Origin: Bacteroidota bacterium | GTDB taxonomy: Bacteria > Bacteroidota > Ignavibacteria > Tepidaquicellales > Tepidaquicellaceae | NCBI GenBank assembly: GCA_023429265.1 | Contig: JAEYVS010000189.1 | Span: forward strand, 1-13,269 | Length of the DNA stretch: 13,269 nucleotides | Direction: 5' to 3' | Part shown: piece by piece, positions 12,314-13,269 of the stretch | How positions within the stretch are numbered: the stretch's first letter is position 1 | Layout of the letters: the number at the start of each line of letters is the position of its first letter | The notes under the pieces: model-generated | The model's database searches: none | What the model was told of the DNA's origin: nothing | Seen by the model: only the letters and a program-made list of their open reading frames with translations | Program-made: the position numbers and the translations under genes

Positions 12314-13269
12314 CTAAGAATTTTTCTTGGTCTTCCTGCTCTCGCCCAGCATCAGGACTCCTCCCGATAGGAATAACATTGCCGCCGCAATAAACGCCGC
12401 CTCCATTGACACAAGCTTTAATAGTAAATACCCGAGGAACGGGCTGAGTATCCCTCTTAGCCCTGTGAGTGTAATATGCACCGCCTGATAATTAGACACT
12501 TCCGCGTGCGGAGCGTAGTATATAGAGCCGAGATTCCACGAGAGTGTTACACCGCTCATACTTATTCCGAATATGAAGAACGCTGCATAAAGCAAAATAT
12601 CCGTACCTATCCAGGTAAAGTGAAAATACTTCAGAGCCATCAGCAGGAATGGAAATAATACCAGCGATATAAAGGATATACCCGTGAATCTCCCCGGATC
12701 ACCCGGACCCATAAGCTTTCCCATCAGTGGTGTAAATGCCACAATTGCGCTGTGTACCATAAGTCCCCTTGCAAGAGATATCGGAGTGTAATCGAGCGCA
12801 AGGTCATCGACGAGGTATATCGGCAGCACCGCAGCAATCATCATAAAAGCCATACCGTAAAGGAAGAAATATATCTCGAACCTGAGGAATGGCCTATTAA
12901 CACTGAATATCCTCATCATATTTCTGATTGGTAGAATAATAATGTCCTTGATGAGTCTTAATGAAAATCTGAAAACCAGGCGTGTTCTTTCCCCAGGTTC
13001 TTTATCATCATTTTTAATGAGCTTCGATAGATTATAAAATGCTATCATATCAGCCACCCCTGCGAGTGGGAAAAATATTTTATACACTTCGTAATTTATA
13101 TCCAGCAGGAACCCCATTGAAGTGGTGGATATCAGCAGAGCGAGCGTAAAAAAGCTTGAAGCATACGAGTAAAGAGAACTCCTTCGTTCAGGCGTGTAAT
13201 TATGCTTAATTACCACGTTCCAGACGGGCTTTATCATTGAGTCGATGATAGCCATCATCGCTAGACAAA
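12314..13269 (-). CDS. MFS-type transporter, N-terminus beyond the window edge (partial)
   Basis: The frame is open to the right edge (13269), where three more codons precede the two Met codons at 13253-13258, so those Met are probably internal. The visible 318 or so residues contain about nine or ten hydrophobic segments. The first part (IKPVWNVVIKHNYTPERRSSLYSYASSFFTL) matches the TM4-TM5 region of major facilitator permeases, where a P-x-W-N or similar motif and a basic cytoplasmic loop occur. A long basic cytoplasmic loop follows (LSKLIKNDDKEPGERTR ... RIFSVNRPFLRFEIY) as between the two six-helix halves. The second half runs from FLYGMAFMMIAAVLPIYLVDD to FLSGGVLMLGE, and the tail is basic (SRKTKKNS). 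The substrate is unknown. It converges on the kelch gene with 18 nt between stops. Confidence 0.8.
   Translation of the reverse strand, partial: CLAMMAIIDSMIKPVWNVVIKHNYTPERRSSLYSYASSFFTLALLISTTSMGFLLDINYEVYKIFFPLAGVADMIAFYNLSKLIKNDDKEPGERTRLVFRFSLRLIKDIIILPIRNMMRIFSVNRPFLRFEIYFFLYGMAFMMIAAVLPIYLVDDLALDYTPISLARGLMVHSAIVAFTPLMGKLMGPGDPGRFTGISFISLVLFPFLLMALKYFHFTWIGTDILLYAAFFIFGISMSGVTLSWNLGSIYYAPHAEVSNYQAVHITLTGLRGILSPFLGYLLLKLVSMEAAFIAAAMLFLSGGVLMLGESRKTKKNS

Noticed and set aside
1..13269. CRISPR arrays, tRNA or rRNA genes, complete insertion sequences
   Set aside because: No regularly spaced repeats, no tRNA cloverleaf with T-loop consensus, no rRNA segments and no transposase frame were seen on either strand.

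Overview
The window looks like chromosomal DNA of a Gram-negative bacterium of the Bacteroidota / Chlorobiota / Ignavibacteriota group. This rests on a TonB-dependent outer-membrane receptor, two secreted lipoproteins, an RND efflux pair, moderate GC, weak Shine-Dalgarno sites at several starts, and promoter candidates that fit both the sigma-70 and the Bacteroidota (TTG ... TAnnTTTG) patterns. The assignment is an inference from gene content and style, not from a marker gene.

Left part (1-1918). The last 33 codons of a urocanate hydratase (hutU) are followed by a compact AT-rich accessory stretch. First comes a frameshifted GxxExxY-family gene lying exactly between two inverted copies of a 28-nt repeat; the right copy is split at its exact midpoint by a 22-nt palindrome. 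Next is a hicB-hicA toxin-antitoxin pair with overlapping stop and start. Two bases after hicA begins a gene for a membrane-anchored TPR/coiled-coil protein with base composition more like the core genes.

Middle part (1919-7244). A structured intergenic hairpin precedes murB (peptidoglycan precursor synthesis). Convergent to murB is an efflux operon on the minus strand: a membrane fusion protein with a TTG start, followed after 2 nt by a full-length HAE1/AcrB-type RND pump. No TolC-type outer-membrane partner is present here.

Regulatory centre (7245-7949). This 705-nt divergent intergenic region holds the most interesting signal: two TPP (thiamin pyrophosphate) riboswitches in series on the plus strand, each followed by its own strong intrinsic terminator, downstream of a good promoter (TTGACA-17-TAACTT). 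The second has a clear competing antiterminator pairing between the conserved GAACCTGAT of the aptamer and the loop of the terminator hairpin. The first is diverged in the pyrophosphate-sensing half. They control one gene, an 803-residue TonB-dependent receptor, which is therefore very probably an outer-membrane thiamin transporter. It is closed by an intrinsic terminator.

Right part (10362-13269). Two lipoprotein genes follow, possibly co-transcribed: one with an acidic Ser/Thr/Glu linker and a calcium-loop-like segment, and one seven-bladed kelch-type propeller. A convergent MFS-type permease runs off the right edge of the window.
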